Source of the DNA: Cafeteria roenbergensis
Taxonomy: Eukaryota; Sar; Bigyra; Bicosoecida; Cafeteriaceae
Length of the DNA: 64,000 nt
Direction: 5' to 3'
Assembly (NCBI GenBank): GCA_008330645.1
Contig: VLTN01000080.1
Location: forward strand, 1-64,000
Shown here in pieces: positions 24,590 through 35,492 of this stretch; the first letter of the stretch is position 1; every line of letters starts with the position of its first letter. The position numbers were made by a program, and so were the translations under genes. The notes under the pieces were generated by a model. The model saw only the letters and a program-made list of their open reading frames with translations. It had not been told where the DNA came from and ran no database searches.

Positions 24590-25135
24590 TTGGGGCCGCG
24601 GTGCTGCCGCGCTCGCGCAAGTGGGCGGCAGTGTGAGGCCTTGCGCGAGGATCGATCTGCCGGCACGAAACCTTCGATTTGCTAGAACAGTTGACTCCGC
24701 AGCTCCGACCGCTTGCGAACCAGCTCGTGCGCGCCCAGGCTCGTGCCGCAGCTTCTAGCAACCACACGACTCTTGGCTGATTCCGGCCCTGCAGACTAGG
24801 CCTCCATTGCGCGCTCTGGGTCAGAGCTGTGGTGGGCGCGTGCCTCCCGGTTGGAGGGACTGTGTGCATGTGCCGGGCTCCATGTGGCAGACATAGCGCC
24901 CACCGCCTTGCCCAGCTGCTGCAAGATCCACCATGGGGCACCATGGTCACCGCCCAGCCAGCTTGTGACGCTTGCGCTGCTTGCAGGTCCTGCGCACCCA
25001 GTCGCGGGGGGGCATCGGTCCGGCGGTCAGTGCGTGCGCTCCAGCGACGCCCGTGGAGCGCCCGAACCAAGGGTCTGGACTCCTTGACACGTGTGGTGAC
25101 ATGGATGCCTCGACCCTCGGCTGTTTGTTCCATCA
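24590..25135. promoter_or_regulatory. Shared 5' region between head-to-head genes, copy B
   Basis: About 546 bases between the divergent starts of the giant gene (24589) and the LRR gene (25136). It is almost identical to 3711-4250 in copy A apart from small indels. No core promoter element is recognisable. A bidirectional promoter is inferred from layout. Confidence 0.45.
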
Positions 25136-26746
25136 ATGCCGTCGGCGGCAAGGCAGCCAAGGGCAGCTGCAGCCGGGGCACGCTCCGCAGAGCTCGACTG
25201 CATCGCCGAGCGGGCAAGCTTCACTGCCAGTGTCATGGAGGGCATCCGAGGGCACTGGGCAGGCGGATTCCGTGCCCGCCAAGGATTGCTCTCCACAGGG
25301 GATGTTCGGCTTTCTGGCAAAGCCCTGACGGACGACAAGGCCGTGGCGTTGGCGAGCCGCGAGGCAGCATCAGCCGCATCCTCCGCCGCAGAATCGCCCT
25401 CGCCTCCAGCCCTGAGCACAGACGTGTCTGTGGACATTGGGTTTAACCACCTCGGGCCGGCCGGCGCGCGTGGCATCCTCGACTGCGTCCTGCTCCTCAA
25501 TGGGCGGGGCGCTGCTTCAGCTCGATTGCGCTCGCTGCGGCTGGACGCGTGCGAGCTGGGCCGTGACCAGCCGCACGTGCAGTGCGGCCTCGCTCATGTT
25601 CTCTCTGCGCGAGGAGTCATGGGCGCCAGCCTTTCCCCCCCCGGTGGGTTCCCAGCAGCGTCACATCTTCTTTCGCTCAGCCTGGCCCAAACCGGCATCG
25701 ACGAGGCTTCAGCGGATGCAGTTGGCCAGCTGCTGGCCAGCGCGTGTGGCCACAGCCTGCGCAAGCTGTCGCTTGACCGCTGTGCCCTCGGCCCGCGCGG
25801 CTGCGTCGGGCTGGCGCGGGCTCTTGCAGGGCTTGCCCCGGACGGCGCGGCCGACGCCTCCCTCGCCACAGCCGTCGCGCTGCGGTCGCTCACTCTGAGC
25901 AGCGCGGGGCTGGAAGGTCCAGCTGCTGTCGGCGAGGTCGCCGCTGCCTTGTGTTGGCGCGGGCCGCCGCGTCACAGGAGCCGGCCGAGCGGCGACTCGG
26001 CCTTGCACCCGCCCGCTCGCGCAACCGCTCGCGCAACCGCTGGCGCAACCGCTGGCGACGCGGCCAACCTGCGTGTCGACGCCGGCGCCGCTGCCGCTCC
26101 GGGGTGCAGCGACCCTCATGGCAAGCCGCGCGGCCAGCGGGCGAGGCCTGATGCCGCTGGCCAAGGTGCGCCTCATGGCCCGTCGACCCGGCAGCCGGCG
26201 CTCTGCGCCTCTGGGCGAAGGAGGTGGTCCCCTCTGGCGCTGCCAAACTTGGCATGCGTCGTTCTGAGCGGGTCCACGCTCTGCCCAGATTCGCTCCGCG
26301 CGCTGGCGTGCGGTTTCGGGCGAAGGGGCGCGCTGCCCCGACTCACGCTCCACCTTGATTCATGCGTGATTGGCCCCTCAGGCGCGGAGGCACTGGCAGG
26401 AGCTCTGACAGGCAGCCTGAGCGCGTGCATCGACGGCCTCTACCTGCAGTGTAACCCGCTCGGTCAGAGTGGTCTGGTGGCCCTCGCCCAGGCGGCCGCG
26501 CAGCCAGCCGCCTCAGGCTTGCGTGTGCTTCGACTGCGCGCCAAAAGGGCGGATGGCGAGGCCGCGCTTGCCGCCTTGGCAAGGCTTGAGGATGCCAGGC
26601 CGGGCCTGATGGGCCCGATGAGGCAAATTGGGCTGGTTCCAGACCCCGCCGCCGTTGCCCGCAGGAAAGCGATTGACAAGCGGAGGGAGGTGTTTTCGCT
26701 CTGGGCAGCGGCTCCGAAACCCGCGCAGTCGCAGGGCGGGCCCTAG
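25136..26746 (+). CDS. Leucine-rich-repeat protein, copy B
   Basis: One open frame of 536 residues ends at TAG 26744-26746. It contains ribonuclease-inhibitor-type LRRs: LSLAQTGIDEASADAVGQLL, LRKLSLDRCALGPRGCVGLA and LTLHLDSCVIGPSGAEAL, the consensus seen in NLR-like and RanGAP-like proteins. No kinase, NACHT or membrane segment is visible. A low-complexity insert with a 12-bp minisatellite (26018-26057) interrupts the LRR block. An ATG at 25235 (MEGIRGHWAGG) may be the real start, because only the part from there on is in frame in both gene copies. The gene lies head to head with the giant surface-protein gene, and the pair is duplicated as a unit, which suggests co-regulation. Its function is unknown; LRRs imply protein binding. 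Confidence 0.7.
   Translation: MPSAARQPRAAAAGARSAELDCIAERASFTASVMEGIRGHWAGGFRARQGLLSTGDVRLSGKALTDDKAVALASREAASAASSAAESPSPPALSTDVSVDIGFNHLGPAGARGILDCVLLLNGRGAASARLRSLRLDACELGRDQPHVQCGLAHVLSARGVMGASLSPPGGFPAASHLLSLSLAQTGIDEASADAVGQLLASACGHSLRKLSLDRCALGPRGCVGLARALAGLAPDGAADASLATAVALRSLTLSSAGLEGPAAVGEVAAALCWRGPPRHRSRPSGDSALHPPARATARATAGATAGDAANLRVDAGAAAAPGCSDPHGKPRGQRARPDAAGQGAPHGPSTRQPALCASGRRRWSPLALPNLACVVLSGSTLCPDSLRALACGFGRRGALPRLTLHLDSCVIGPSGAEALAGALTGSLSACIDGLYLQCNPLGQSGLVALAQAAAQPAASGLRVLRLRAKRADGEAALAALARLEDARPGLMGPMRQIGLVPDPAAVARRKAIDKRREVFSLWAAAPKPAQSQGGP
26018..26057 (+). repeat. 12-bp minisatellite in the LRR gene, copy B
   Basis: CGCAACCGCT units, two in a TCGC context and the rest in a TGGC context; shorter than in copy A. 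Confidence 0.75.
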
Positions 26747-27230
26747 AACGGAGGAGCGCGCGGCCAATCGCGTTGCAGCAGGGGGGCAACTGCGAGCTAG
26801 CTGCGCGGCCAGACCTGCATGTTGTAATCGCGGGCCGGGGCGAGCGCTCTGTCACAATTGTGCTTGTGCCATGCGCGCTCCGTTTGCGGGTCCGTGTGTG
26901 ATTGCCCGGGCATGCCATTCAACGCCTGCCCGAGCACAACCAAAACGCAGGCTGGGGATCACCAGCGGTGGTCGGAAGCGTGGAAACAGCTGCGGGCCGC
27001 CCGGCGCCCCTCCGTAATGAGCACTTGGACGGGAATTACGTCCGTTCGGTGGTGCCGTCCTTGCGCAACGAGCGCGTTGCGGAGGCTCGGGGGTGCGCTG
27101 GCTGGCAGAGCTGCAGTGCCCCAAAGAGAAAACCAGAACGTGGCACGAACTGCTGTGCGCGTGCAGGGCTGCCGGTGGCGGCAAAGAACCAGCCTTCGCA
27201 CTCTGGTGCCCGGGAGCGGGTTCGGACTCC
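26747..27230 (+). other. Intergenic between the LRR gene and CysRS
   Basis: No supported gene. An open frame reaches back to about 27093 in the CysRS frame, so the true CysRS start could lie in the last 140 bases. Nothing else is recognised. Confidence 0.4.
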
Positions 27231-29785
27231 ATGGCTGCCCCGGCTTGCGCGACGCATGCCACGTTTTCGGGGGGCAAGCGCCAGCCGTCGTGGGTCATGC
27301 CGTCCCCGTCGGGCTCCGCTGGCGAGCTCTTCGAAGCGGCCTGCCCGCTGCGCGTGCTCAACAGCCTCACCAGGACCAAGGTTCCTTTCATCCCCATGAA
27401 TGGTCGCGAGGTCTTCTGGTACGCCTGCGGCCCCACTGTGTACGCCTCCTCGCACATGGGCCACGCTCGGTGAGAAATGGCCAGCCACCGGAATGCGCGG
27501 CTGGCTGCCCTGCACAGCCGCGTCTGCCTCAGCGCGCTGGGCCAGCGCGTGGAGTAGGTGCCCCCGGCATGGTCAGCATCGGCAGTGACCAGCCCCTGGC
27601 CTTTGCTCCGCCGTTCCGCTTGGGTTGCCGAGATGCGTCGCTGTTGCCTCTTGCCGTTCAAGGCAGAGACAAGGCTCCTCCCAACCTGCATCCCCCTTCT
27701 CCCCTCCACTCCCACCACGCGTGCAGGACCTACGTGTGCTTTGATGTGCTGCGTCGTATCATGCGCGATCACTTCGGCTACCGCGTGACTTTGATCATGA
27801 ACATCACTGACATCGACGACAAGATCATTGCGCGCGCAAACGAAGCTGGCAGGCCGTTCAACGAGCTCGCTGCAGAGTGAGTCATCGTTCGCATGCCAGC
27901 AGCGTTGCTGGGGCGGGGGGGTGGAGGGGCTGAGCAGGTCTGCGCACCCCGCTTCGGCTCAAGCCAGAGGGCGAACGCTGGCTTCGCTTGCTCGCCGATT
28001 GCCGCCGGCCCCGCCCTGACCGGTCCCCTTCGCTCCCCGCGCACCTTTTCCCGCTTGCGCGCTGCGAGCAGGTTCGAGCACGAGTTCCTTGAGGACATGG
28101 CCCGCCTCGGCGTGGAGCCGGCGGACGAAATGCCTCGCGTCTCGGAGCACGTGCCCGAGGTTGTGGACTTTGTTGAGCGCCTCATCGCCAAGGGCTTCGC
28201 TTACGAGTCCAAGGGCAGCGTCTACTTCGACGTGGCCTCGTACTCGGCCAAGCACCCGTACGGCAAGCTGCGCCCCGAGAACGTGGGCGACGAGGCCTCT
28301 GCCCTCGAGGGCGAGGGCGCGCTCGGCGCAGCCGTGACGGAGCTCGCAAAGAAGGGTGCGTGCGACTTTGCGCTGTGGAAGGCCGCCAAGGAGGGCGAGC
28401 CAAGCTGGCCCAGCCCCTGGGGCGAGGGCCGGCCCGGGTGGCACATTGAGTGCAGCGTGATGGCCTCCGAGGCGCTGAAGCGCTACGGCACCGGCGGCGT
28501 GATGGACATCCACTCCGGGGGCGTGGACCTGCAGTTCCCGCACCACGACAATGAAATCGCCCAGTCTGAGGCGTGCCTGGGATGCAAGCAGTGGGTGGGT
28601 TACTTCCTGCACTCGGGTCACCTCAACATCAGGGGCCAGAAGATGGGAAAGTCGCTCAAGAACTTCACCACCATCAGGCAGGCGCTGGAGCGCTACCCAG
28701 CGCGCCACCTCAGGCTTCTCTTCCTCAGCTTCCGCTACAACTCTCCGCTCAACTATAGCCCTGAGATGATGGACGAGGTGGCCTCCAAGGACCGCGCAAT
28801 CACCTCCGTCATTCAGAACGCCGAGCGCGCCCTTCGGATCCTTCCCAAGGGCAACCCGACCAAGGTGGGTCCTGGCGCCTCCGCCCTCAACGCGTCGGCC
28901 ATCGCCGCTCGCGCCGCCGTCGACGCCGCCCTTGCCGACGACTTCGACACCCCCACCGCGATGAACGCCGTTCTCGCTCTCATCGCCGACATCAACGCCT
29001 ACATCGACAGCCCCTCGGCCTTCGCTGCCAAGGCGGCAACTGACGGCGCCGCCGCTGGGTCGGCCGCCGCCGCTGGGTCGGCCGCCGCCGCCGCCGCCAC
29101 TGCCGCTGCCGCACCCGGCGCCTCCAGCGAGGAGGAGCCGGTGAACGGACCTGCCCTGCGGCGCGCTGCGGCCGTGGTCAGCCGCGTGTTGCGGCTCTTC
29201 GGCCTCATCGACGCGGAGCTGGCGACCTCCGTCGGCCCAGTGTCGGCCTCTGCAGCTGGGGCCGGGGCCGCCTCGGGGGCAGGCGGGGACGTTACCGCCC
29301 CCTTCATCGACGCTCTCGCCGAGTTCCGTCAGCGTGTGCGCGAGGCCGCCCGCACTGGCGACAAGGCTGCCATCATGGCTGCCTGCGACTGGGTGCGCGA
29401 CGATCGCATGGCCGCTCTGGGCGTGAAGCTTGAGGACACGTCGTCGGACGCCACGCAGACTTGGAAGCGGACCGACCCGGCAGAGCTCCTGGCCGAAGTG
29501 GAGCGACGCAGGGCCGCGGCAGACGAGGCAGCGGAGAGGGCGGCAGCATCCGCCGAAGCGGCCGCGGCCGCTGCCGCAGCCGCCGACGCCATCCTCGCCA
29601 TCCCGGACGAGCGCCTCTTCATGGACGCGCCCCAGTTCGCCGGCCAGTTCTCCGCCTTTGGCGACGACGGCATGCCCACCGCGGACGCCGCCGGGGCCCC
29701 CATCGCAAAGTCGCAGGCCAAGAAGCTCGCCAAGGCGCTCAAGGCACACAGCTCCAAGCGGGCAAAGTGGCTGGCCAAGCAGTAG
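27231..29785 (+). CDS. CARS1: Cysteinyl-tRNA synthetase
   Basis: Class I synthetase charging tRNA-Cys. Three exons: 27231-27469, 27727-27876 and 28072-29785, giving 700 residues. Both introns have GTGAG donors and CAG acceptors and restore the frame (R|TY, E|FE). The HIGH signature reads HMGH (residues 75-78). The zinc-site parts are present: [21 protein letters not shown] and GWHIECSVM. The signature loop reads KMGKS (about 320-324) where the family has KMSKS. Eukaryote-specific features include LNSLTRTK and [12 protein letters not shown]. An Ala-rich insert lies at about 29040-29130, and the long C-terminal extension ends in a Lys-rich tail. The start is uncertain: ATGs at 27093 and 27297 are in the same frame. 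The gene is convergent with UBA1. Confidence 0.93.
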
Positions 29786-30165
29786 CCAGGCCGGGACGCC
29801 GGGGCACGCGATACCGCCCCCCCCCCCCCGGCCCCGAGACGGCCGTTCCGCGCCCGCGTGGCTGCGCTGCCGACTGCGTGATCTCGCTCGCCGGCGCCAC
29901 GGTCTCTGCACCGCGCGCGCTGCCTGCAAAGCCCACCCCCCTCCGCTGGGGTCGGAACGACGCCTTGAATGCCCCAACCCCTGGCCACTGCCCGCGTGGG
30001 CCCCGCGCAAACCCCGAACGCGAGCTGGAAAGCCATTGCAAGGGTGCTAATTCGCTGCGGCAACTGCGCTGGGCGCTGTGCGTGACCGGCAGAGCACGCC
30101 CCCGCAGCGCACTGCGCCGCCTTGGATTGCGATCGCGCTCACGCTTCACCCCTCACCACCACACG
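29786..30165. other. Intergenic, shared 3' region of CysRS and UBA1
   Basis: About 380 bases between convergent stop codons, including a C run at about 29817-29828. No gene or RNA recognised. Confidence 0.5.
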
Positions 30166-33100
30166 TCAAAAAAAGTACTTCACAAGCGGCAGCTCCGGCG
30201 GGGCGTCGGCTGACGCGGCCTTGGACCCGGCTTCGTCGTCTTCGTCTTCGTCGTCGTCCTCCTCCTCCTCGGGCAGGACCATGAGCTTGACGTACTTGCG
30301 GTCCGCTGGGAGGTCGCGCCTCGCCATCTCCCGGAAGTACTCGGCGAAGGGCTTGTCGCAATCGTCGTCCGGCATCCCGTTGTACAGGCTCACCTTCACG
30401 TCGTCCTCGAAGATGGACACGCCGTCCACAGCCAGCCCGCGGTCCTCGAACCACTCCACGATGTCGTTCACCGACCGCACGCCGTCAGCAGCGCGCAGCT
30501 CGATGAAGCTCCACAGAGTGAACGGGCGGCCCCTGCGCTTGGCGCCTCCTCCAGCACCAGTAGCGGCGTCACTGCCGCCAGCTTCATCCTCATCCTCCTC
30601 GTCCTCCTCGTCGTCGTCCCCCTCGGGCTCCCCCCAGTACGACACGGGGCACTCGACGGGCTCGAACGCGGGGTACTGGTTCACGGCCAGGTTGAAGTTG
30701 CTGTTCCTGAAGGCCGACACCGGAAGCGCCTCCGCGCCGGCGGCGGAGCCGTCCCCGTCGGCTGACGGCCTGAGGAGCTTGAACAGCTCCAGGCAGACCA
30801 GCCCCGTGGTCAGCGCCGTGGTGGTGGCGATGGCAGGGATGATCCTTCCAACGATGCCCTTGACGCGCAGGGCCGGCGCCGTCGGGATGCCGTACTGGCG
30901 AGCACGGATGTTTCCTGTCGCGGCGATGAACGCGATGTGTCCGTTGGAGTCGTCGTCCTTCTCAAACTCCTCGGGTCGAATGGCCACGCCCTCGGCGGCC
31001 ATTTCGGAAGGGTCCGGGAGCTCTGCCAGGATGCGGTCAACCAGCACGTCGACGTCTTCAGAGGCCTGCTGGCTGGCCTTGGCCTGGGCTGCTGCCTCCT
31101 CCTCCGTTGTGGCGATGGCCGAGCCGCTCGGGGTCCAGGCGGGGGGCTCGAAGCCGCTGAGCGCCGCTTCGAGAGACTCGCGGGACGTGTCTCCGGGGGA
31201 AACTCCGCACACACGGGCCCGGAGCGTGGCGGCGGCGCGCATGAACGAGGAGTGAAGGTCGTCGTCGAGGGAGAAGGCCTCCGGGGAGGGCGGCCGCTTC
31301 TTGGCCGACCAGAAGGAGGTGCCGTCAGCTGACACCTTGTCTAGGGGGTTTTGCGCGAGCAGGTCCTTCACCGGCCAGACGAACCGCCGCTCGAACGACT
31401 CCCGTGCCCAGCGGACGCAGCCAGCCCAGTCCCTGGGACGGTGGGTGATGGTCCTCTCGCATCGCTCGGCCCGCTGGAGTTGCTCGTTGCGCGTGCGGGC
31501 CAGCGCCGCGCGATAGCGCTCCTTGCCTGAGGCGCCCTCTGCCGCGGCCCCGGCGCCCTCCGACCCTTCCTGGATGTACGTGAGGGCCTCGGCCGGGTCG
31601 CTGACGAAGTCGTCCTCGAACGCGTCCCGCGCCCACTGCAGGGTGTGCTCGATGAGGTAGGGGAACGACTTGAGCGTGCAGACGGGGATGGACTCCTCCT
31701 CGGGGTCCTCCTCGCTGCAGTAGCTGATCGTCTTGTGCGGCACGATGGCCATGGTGTTGCACTTGGTGCCGAGGGTGCCGCTCTCAAGCAGCGGCAGCCC
31801 GTGCTCGACGCAGAGCCCGTCAACGTAGCGGCGCGCGGCCACGTTGTCCAGCGCGTTGGCGACCACATCCAGCCCCGACCAGAAGGCCGCGCTGAACACG
31901 GTGCCGGCGGTCTCGGGCGCGACCTTGAGCTCGTGGGCCACGAGCCGCCCCGGCTCGGCCAGTGCCGGGTTCATGCGCGCGGCGGCGGCGGCAGCCGTCA
32001 CGCTCTTGGGCTTGCCAACGTGGCTCTGCCGGAACAGGAACTGCCGGTTCAGGTTGGACACCTCGATGTTGTCCATGTCGGTGACCGTCACGCGACCATC
32101 ACCGCCACATCCCACGCCCATCAGCGCGAAGGACTTGAGGATCTCGCATCCCAGCGCCCCGGCGCCCACCACGAAGGCTCTGGCGGACTCGATCCGCCGC
32201 TGGTGCCGCCGGCCGAACACGGCCACCTGGCCGTCGTACCGGCTCCCGGACGGCGCCCGGTCCTCTTCGCTGGGGAGGACCGGCAAAGCCTCTGCCGCGT
32301 CGAGGTAGAGCCACTGGCACAGCGGGGTGAACTTCCGTGACCCGGCTTTGATTGCCTCCTGCGCTGCTACGCCGCCCAGCACAGCAGCCATCGCCGACAA
32401 GTCGCCGTGCGAAACCGCTGCCAGCCGCGCCAGCATGGCGGCCTCCTCCTCCGTGGGAGCCTCGTCCAGGAACGCCGCCACTCCAGCCACGGCCGCAGCC
32501 GCGGCCTCGGCCGGGAGGGCGGAGACGGCACAGCCGACGGGGGCAGCCCCCCCCGCTGCGGCATCAGACGACGCCGAGCCATCGCCAGCGCCGGCGCCGG
32601 CGCCATCGCCAGCGCCGGCACCGACACCGGCACCGGCCCCGCTGGCAGCGGCGCCCCCGCCCCCCACCAGCGCTGCCGCTTCGTCAATCGTCTGGCAGAG
32701 AGCGTGGAGCTGCGCCGGGCGACCGAACGCTGCGAAGTTGACTGGGCCCGGCAGAGCCCTTCCTGCCGGCGGGGCGCGGCCGATGAAGTCCGCAGCAGGG
32801 CGAAACTCGAGCGTGGCAGGCTGCTTCACCTGGCTCCAGTGACCCCCGCGGGTGTACCCGGCGGAGGGCAGCTGCGGAGCCCCCGGCAGAGCGGGCGCGA
32901 GGGCCGGCAGCTGGATGGCAAACTTGTTCGCGTCCACCACCCTCACGCGAAACCGCCCGTCTTGTCCGTTGAGCTCTGCCCCGCAGGGGCCCGCCAGGAG
33001 GTCCAGGTACACGACGTCGCCGTCCCCCAGCCCGTGGCGGCGATCGGGGTCCACGCTGACAATGCGCTCGTGGGTGACGCCCTCCAACTTGGGCTCTGCC

Positions 33101-34251
33101 GCTTGGTCAATCGCAACGATGTCCCCAAGGTCAACGACGATGCCAGACTTTGCAGCCTCGCCGTCCGTGTCGGTGGTGGCAAAGCTGGATCCGAGATCCA
33201 CGAAGACGTTGCCGAACAGGCCCCGCGACGAAACCGCCACCAGGTGGACGCCTTGCTCTCGGCAGACGGCGTTGAGCGCGGCCAGCTCGGGCATGGTGCG
33301 GTTTACCGCCATGACGCAGTCGTGATGGGCGAGCGACGCTGTGGGGATGCCTGCCACCTGCGGTCCGGCGGCGGCGTCGCCACCCAACACCGACACCCGC
33401 ACATAGCGATTGAGCTCTGCCAGCTGCTCCACGCACGCGGTGGCCAGGGACACCCCCGAGGCCACGTGCTCGTCAGTGACATAAAAGTTGGCTGACTGGT
33501 CCGCGTGCCGGCAGGGCGAGGGGTCGTGCAGCGTGACGGCGGCCGCACCGGCCAGCGCAATGTTCTTTGCCGCTTCGACGCCAGGGCCTCGCAGGCCGGC
33601 GATGAGGACGCGGTACTTGCTCAGGCCAAGCATTGCGGCCTCGCCCATGACGTAGAGCTGGCGGCTGCGACCAGCCTCGGCGAGGAACAGCGCGGACAGA
33701 GAGAGAGGCGAGCGCGCGCATGGGTGGACAACTGAGGCCAAAGTTTGCACGGCCCCTGGCGCTGGACTGACAGCTGCATCACAACTGGCCGAGCTCGCCG
33801 CTGGTGGCTTCTGGCAACGCTCCACATGGCGGCGCGGCCCCAAACGCTGGCACAGCGCAACTTCCGATTGGCACAGAGAGCGGCACTCTCGCCCACACGG
33901 CTGGTGGCACACGGAGCCGGCCCCAGCAGGCCCCGCCCGCCGCGTGCCGCGGGGACGGCGGATTTGCAAGCCGGCTGCGTCCAGCGTTGCAAGGCTCAAA
34001 GCTGGACCGCTGGCACCCCCCCCCCCCGGGCCTCCCCACTCCCGCGCTTCTCGCCATGGCAAAACACAAACAAGCGCGTGCCAAACCCGGAGCATGGGCC
34101 AGGCTGGGGCCTGCCCTGGAGCAGCCTAATCGCCAGCGCGCGACCTTTGGCGAGCTCGATCCGAACCACACTCGCACCTGTACAGCTTTTCGTCGATCTT
34201 GCCCTCTGGGGCGGCAGCCGCTGACGAGGCGGCGGCAGCGCTGGATGCCAT
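30166..34251 (-). CDS. UBA1: Ubiquitin-activating enzyme E1
   Basis: It activates ubiquitin with ATP and passes it to E2 enzymes. Exon 1 (34178-34251) encodes 24 codons ending IDEKLY. A donor GTGCGAGT and an acceptor at 33665 join it to exon 2 (30166-33664), giving the family sequence LYSRQLYVMG and a 1,190-residue protein. Inactive adenylation half: GLRGPGVEAAKN. Active half: VGAGALGCEILKSFALMGVG and DMDNIEVSNLNRQFLF. Catalytic cysteine: IPVCTLKSFP (about residue 687), followed by EHTLQWARDAFED. The C-terminal ubiquitin-fold domain (about 1090-1160) precedes an acidic tail. A Gly/Ala-rich low-complexity insert sits at about 32500-32680, between the first half and the second adenylation repeat. 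Another acidic stretch lies near 30580-30640. Length is near the usual 1,050 plus inserts. All active-site motifs look intact. Confidence 0.95.
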
Positions 34252-34693
34252 CGTTCCTCTCTCCGGCCCGGCGAATGCCGCGCCTTTCGTGTGTCGTGGC
34301 GGGAGGTCTCGTTGGCCGCAGCAGCCTTTGGGAGAATTCCGATTGCCGTCGCAGCTCTGCCGGAGAGGCCAACTCGCCGCCGCACGTTGCTGTGGCCGAA
34401 AGCACCACGGCGACGGGGCGCATGTGTGGGAGTGGGGTGCAGCTGACGGGCGCTGCAGGTCAGTGGTTCCGTGCATTGTTTCGTTGGAGATTGCTGCCCC
34501 GGGCCGCGAGAGGGACACCCGCACCACAAACACGCAGCGGGTTGCTTGGCAGGTGTCCGGGGCGGGGCAGGGGGGAGCGCTGGGCGGGCGATAGGTGAGG
34601 AGGGGTGTCCATTCCTCCAGTCTGGTGGCCACGACCACGACCACAACCCCGACCACGGCTCAGGCTCACGCCGTGGCTGAGCGTCGGAGCCCC
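34252..34693. other. Intergenic, UBA1 upstream region
   Basis: About 440 bases between the UBA1 start and the PAT1-like stop on the same strand. It presumably holds the UBA1 promoter and the PAT1 3' end. No element is recognised. Confidence 0.4.
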
Positions 34694-35453
34694 TCAGACG
34701 GCCTGGGCGCTGTCGACAATCGCTGCCATGCGCTCAGTGGTCGCAGACCACTGAGCGACGGTAGCGTTCCACGCCTCCACGCGCGCCCTGGCCGCGGCTA
34801 CCGCATCGGCCGCCTCTGCGGGCACAGCCTGCCCGGCCGCCTCCGCCGCCGCGGCCTCCGCCGCCGCAGCCTCCACCTGGCCTGCGAGCCCTGCAGCCGC
34901 ACCCGCGACGGCCCCGCGCTCCGCCTCCCCGCGCATCACCAGCGCCTGAACGCACTCCAGCCCCAGCGGGTGCGACAGCAGCGCCGCCAGGATATCCGCC
35001 TCATGCGAGGCAGTGAGCGCTGAGAGGATGCGCTCGAGCCGGCAGAGCACGTTGGACACGTCCCCAGTCGCCATCGCCTCGGGAGCCGGCGCCATGGCCG
35101 AAACCCAGCCCGCCCAGCTGCGGGCAAGCATGGCGTCAGCTGCCTCGTGCTCGGGCGACTCCAGCGCGGAGCAGACCATATGGACCATCAGCGCGGCCAG
35201 GCCGGTCAGAGCCGAGTCGAAGTCTTCCGGAAGGAGCTTGGGCAGAGCCCGCAGGAGCAGACGCTTTCCCTTCGGGAGGGACATCACGGCCTCAAGGTCG
35301 GCGTAGCTTTCAGCCGACAGAGGGGTCCCCTTGGGAAGGCCCAGGGCCATGGCAAGGCCCTGCTTGCGCTCAATGACAGCGGCGCTGACGTCCGTGAAAG
35401 CCTTGACAGTGCGAGGGTCAGCGGCGGGACGAGGAACAGGCGCCCCCACCCCA

Positions 35454-35492
<39 letters not shown>

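Noticed and set aside
28061-28080. tRNA B-box-like GGTTCGA
   Set aside because: It lies at the CysRS intron 2/exon 3 junction, with no matching A box or cloverleaf nearby.
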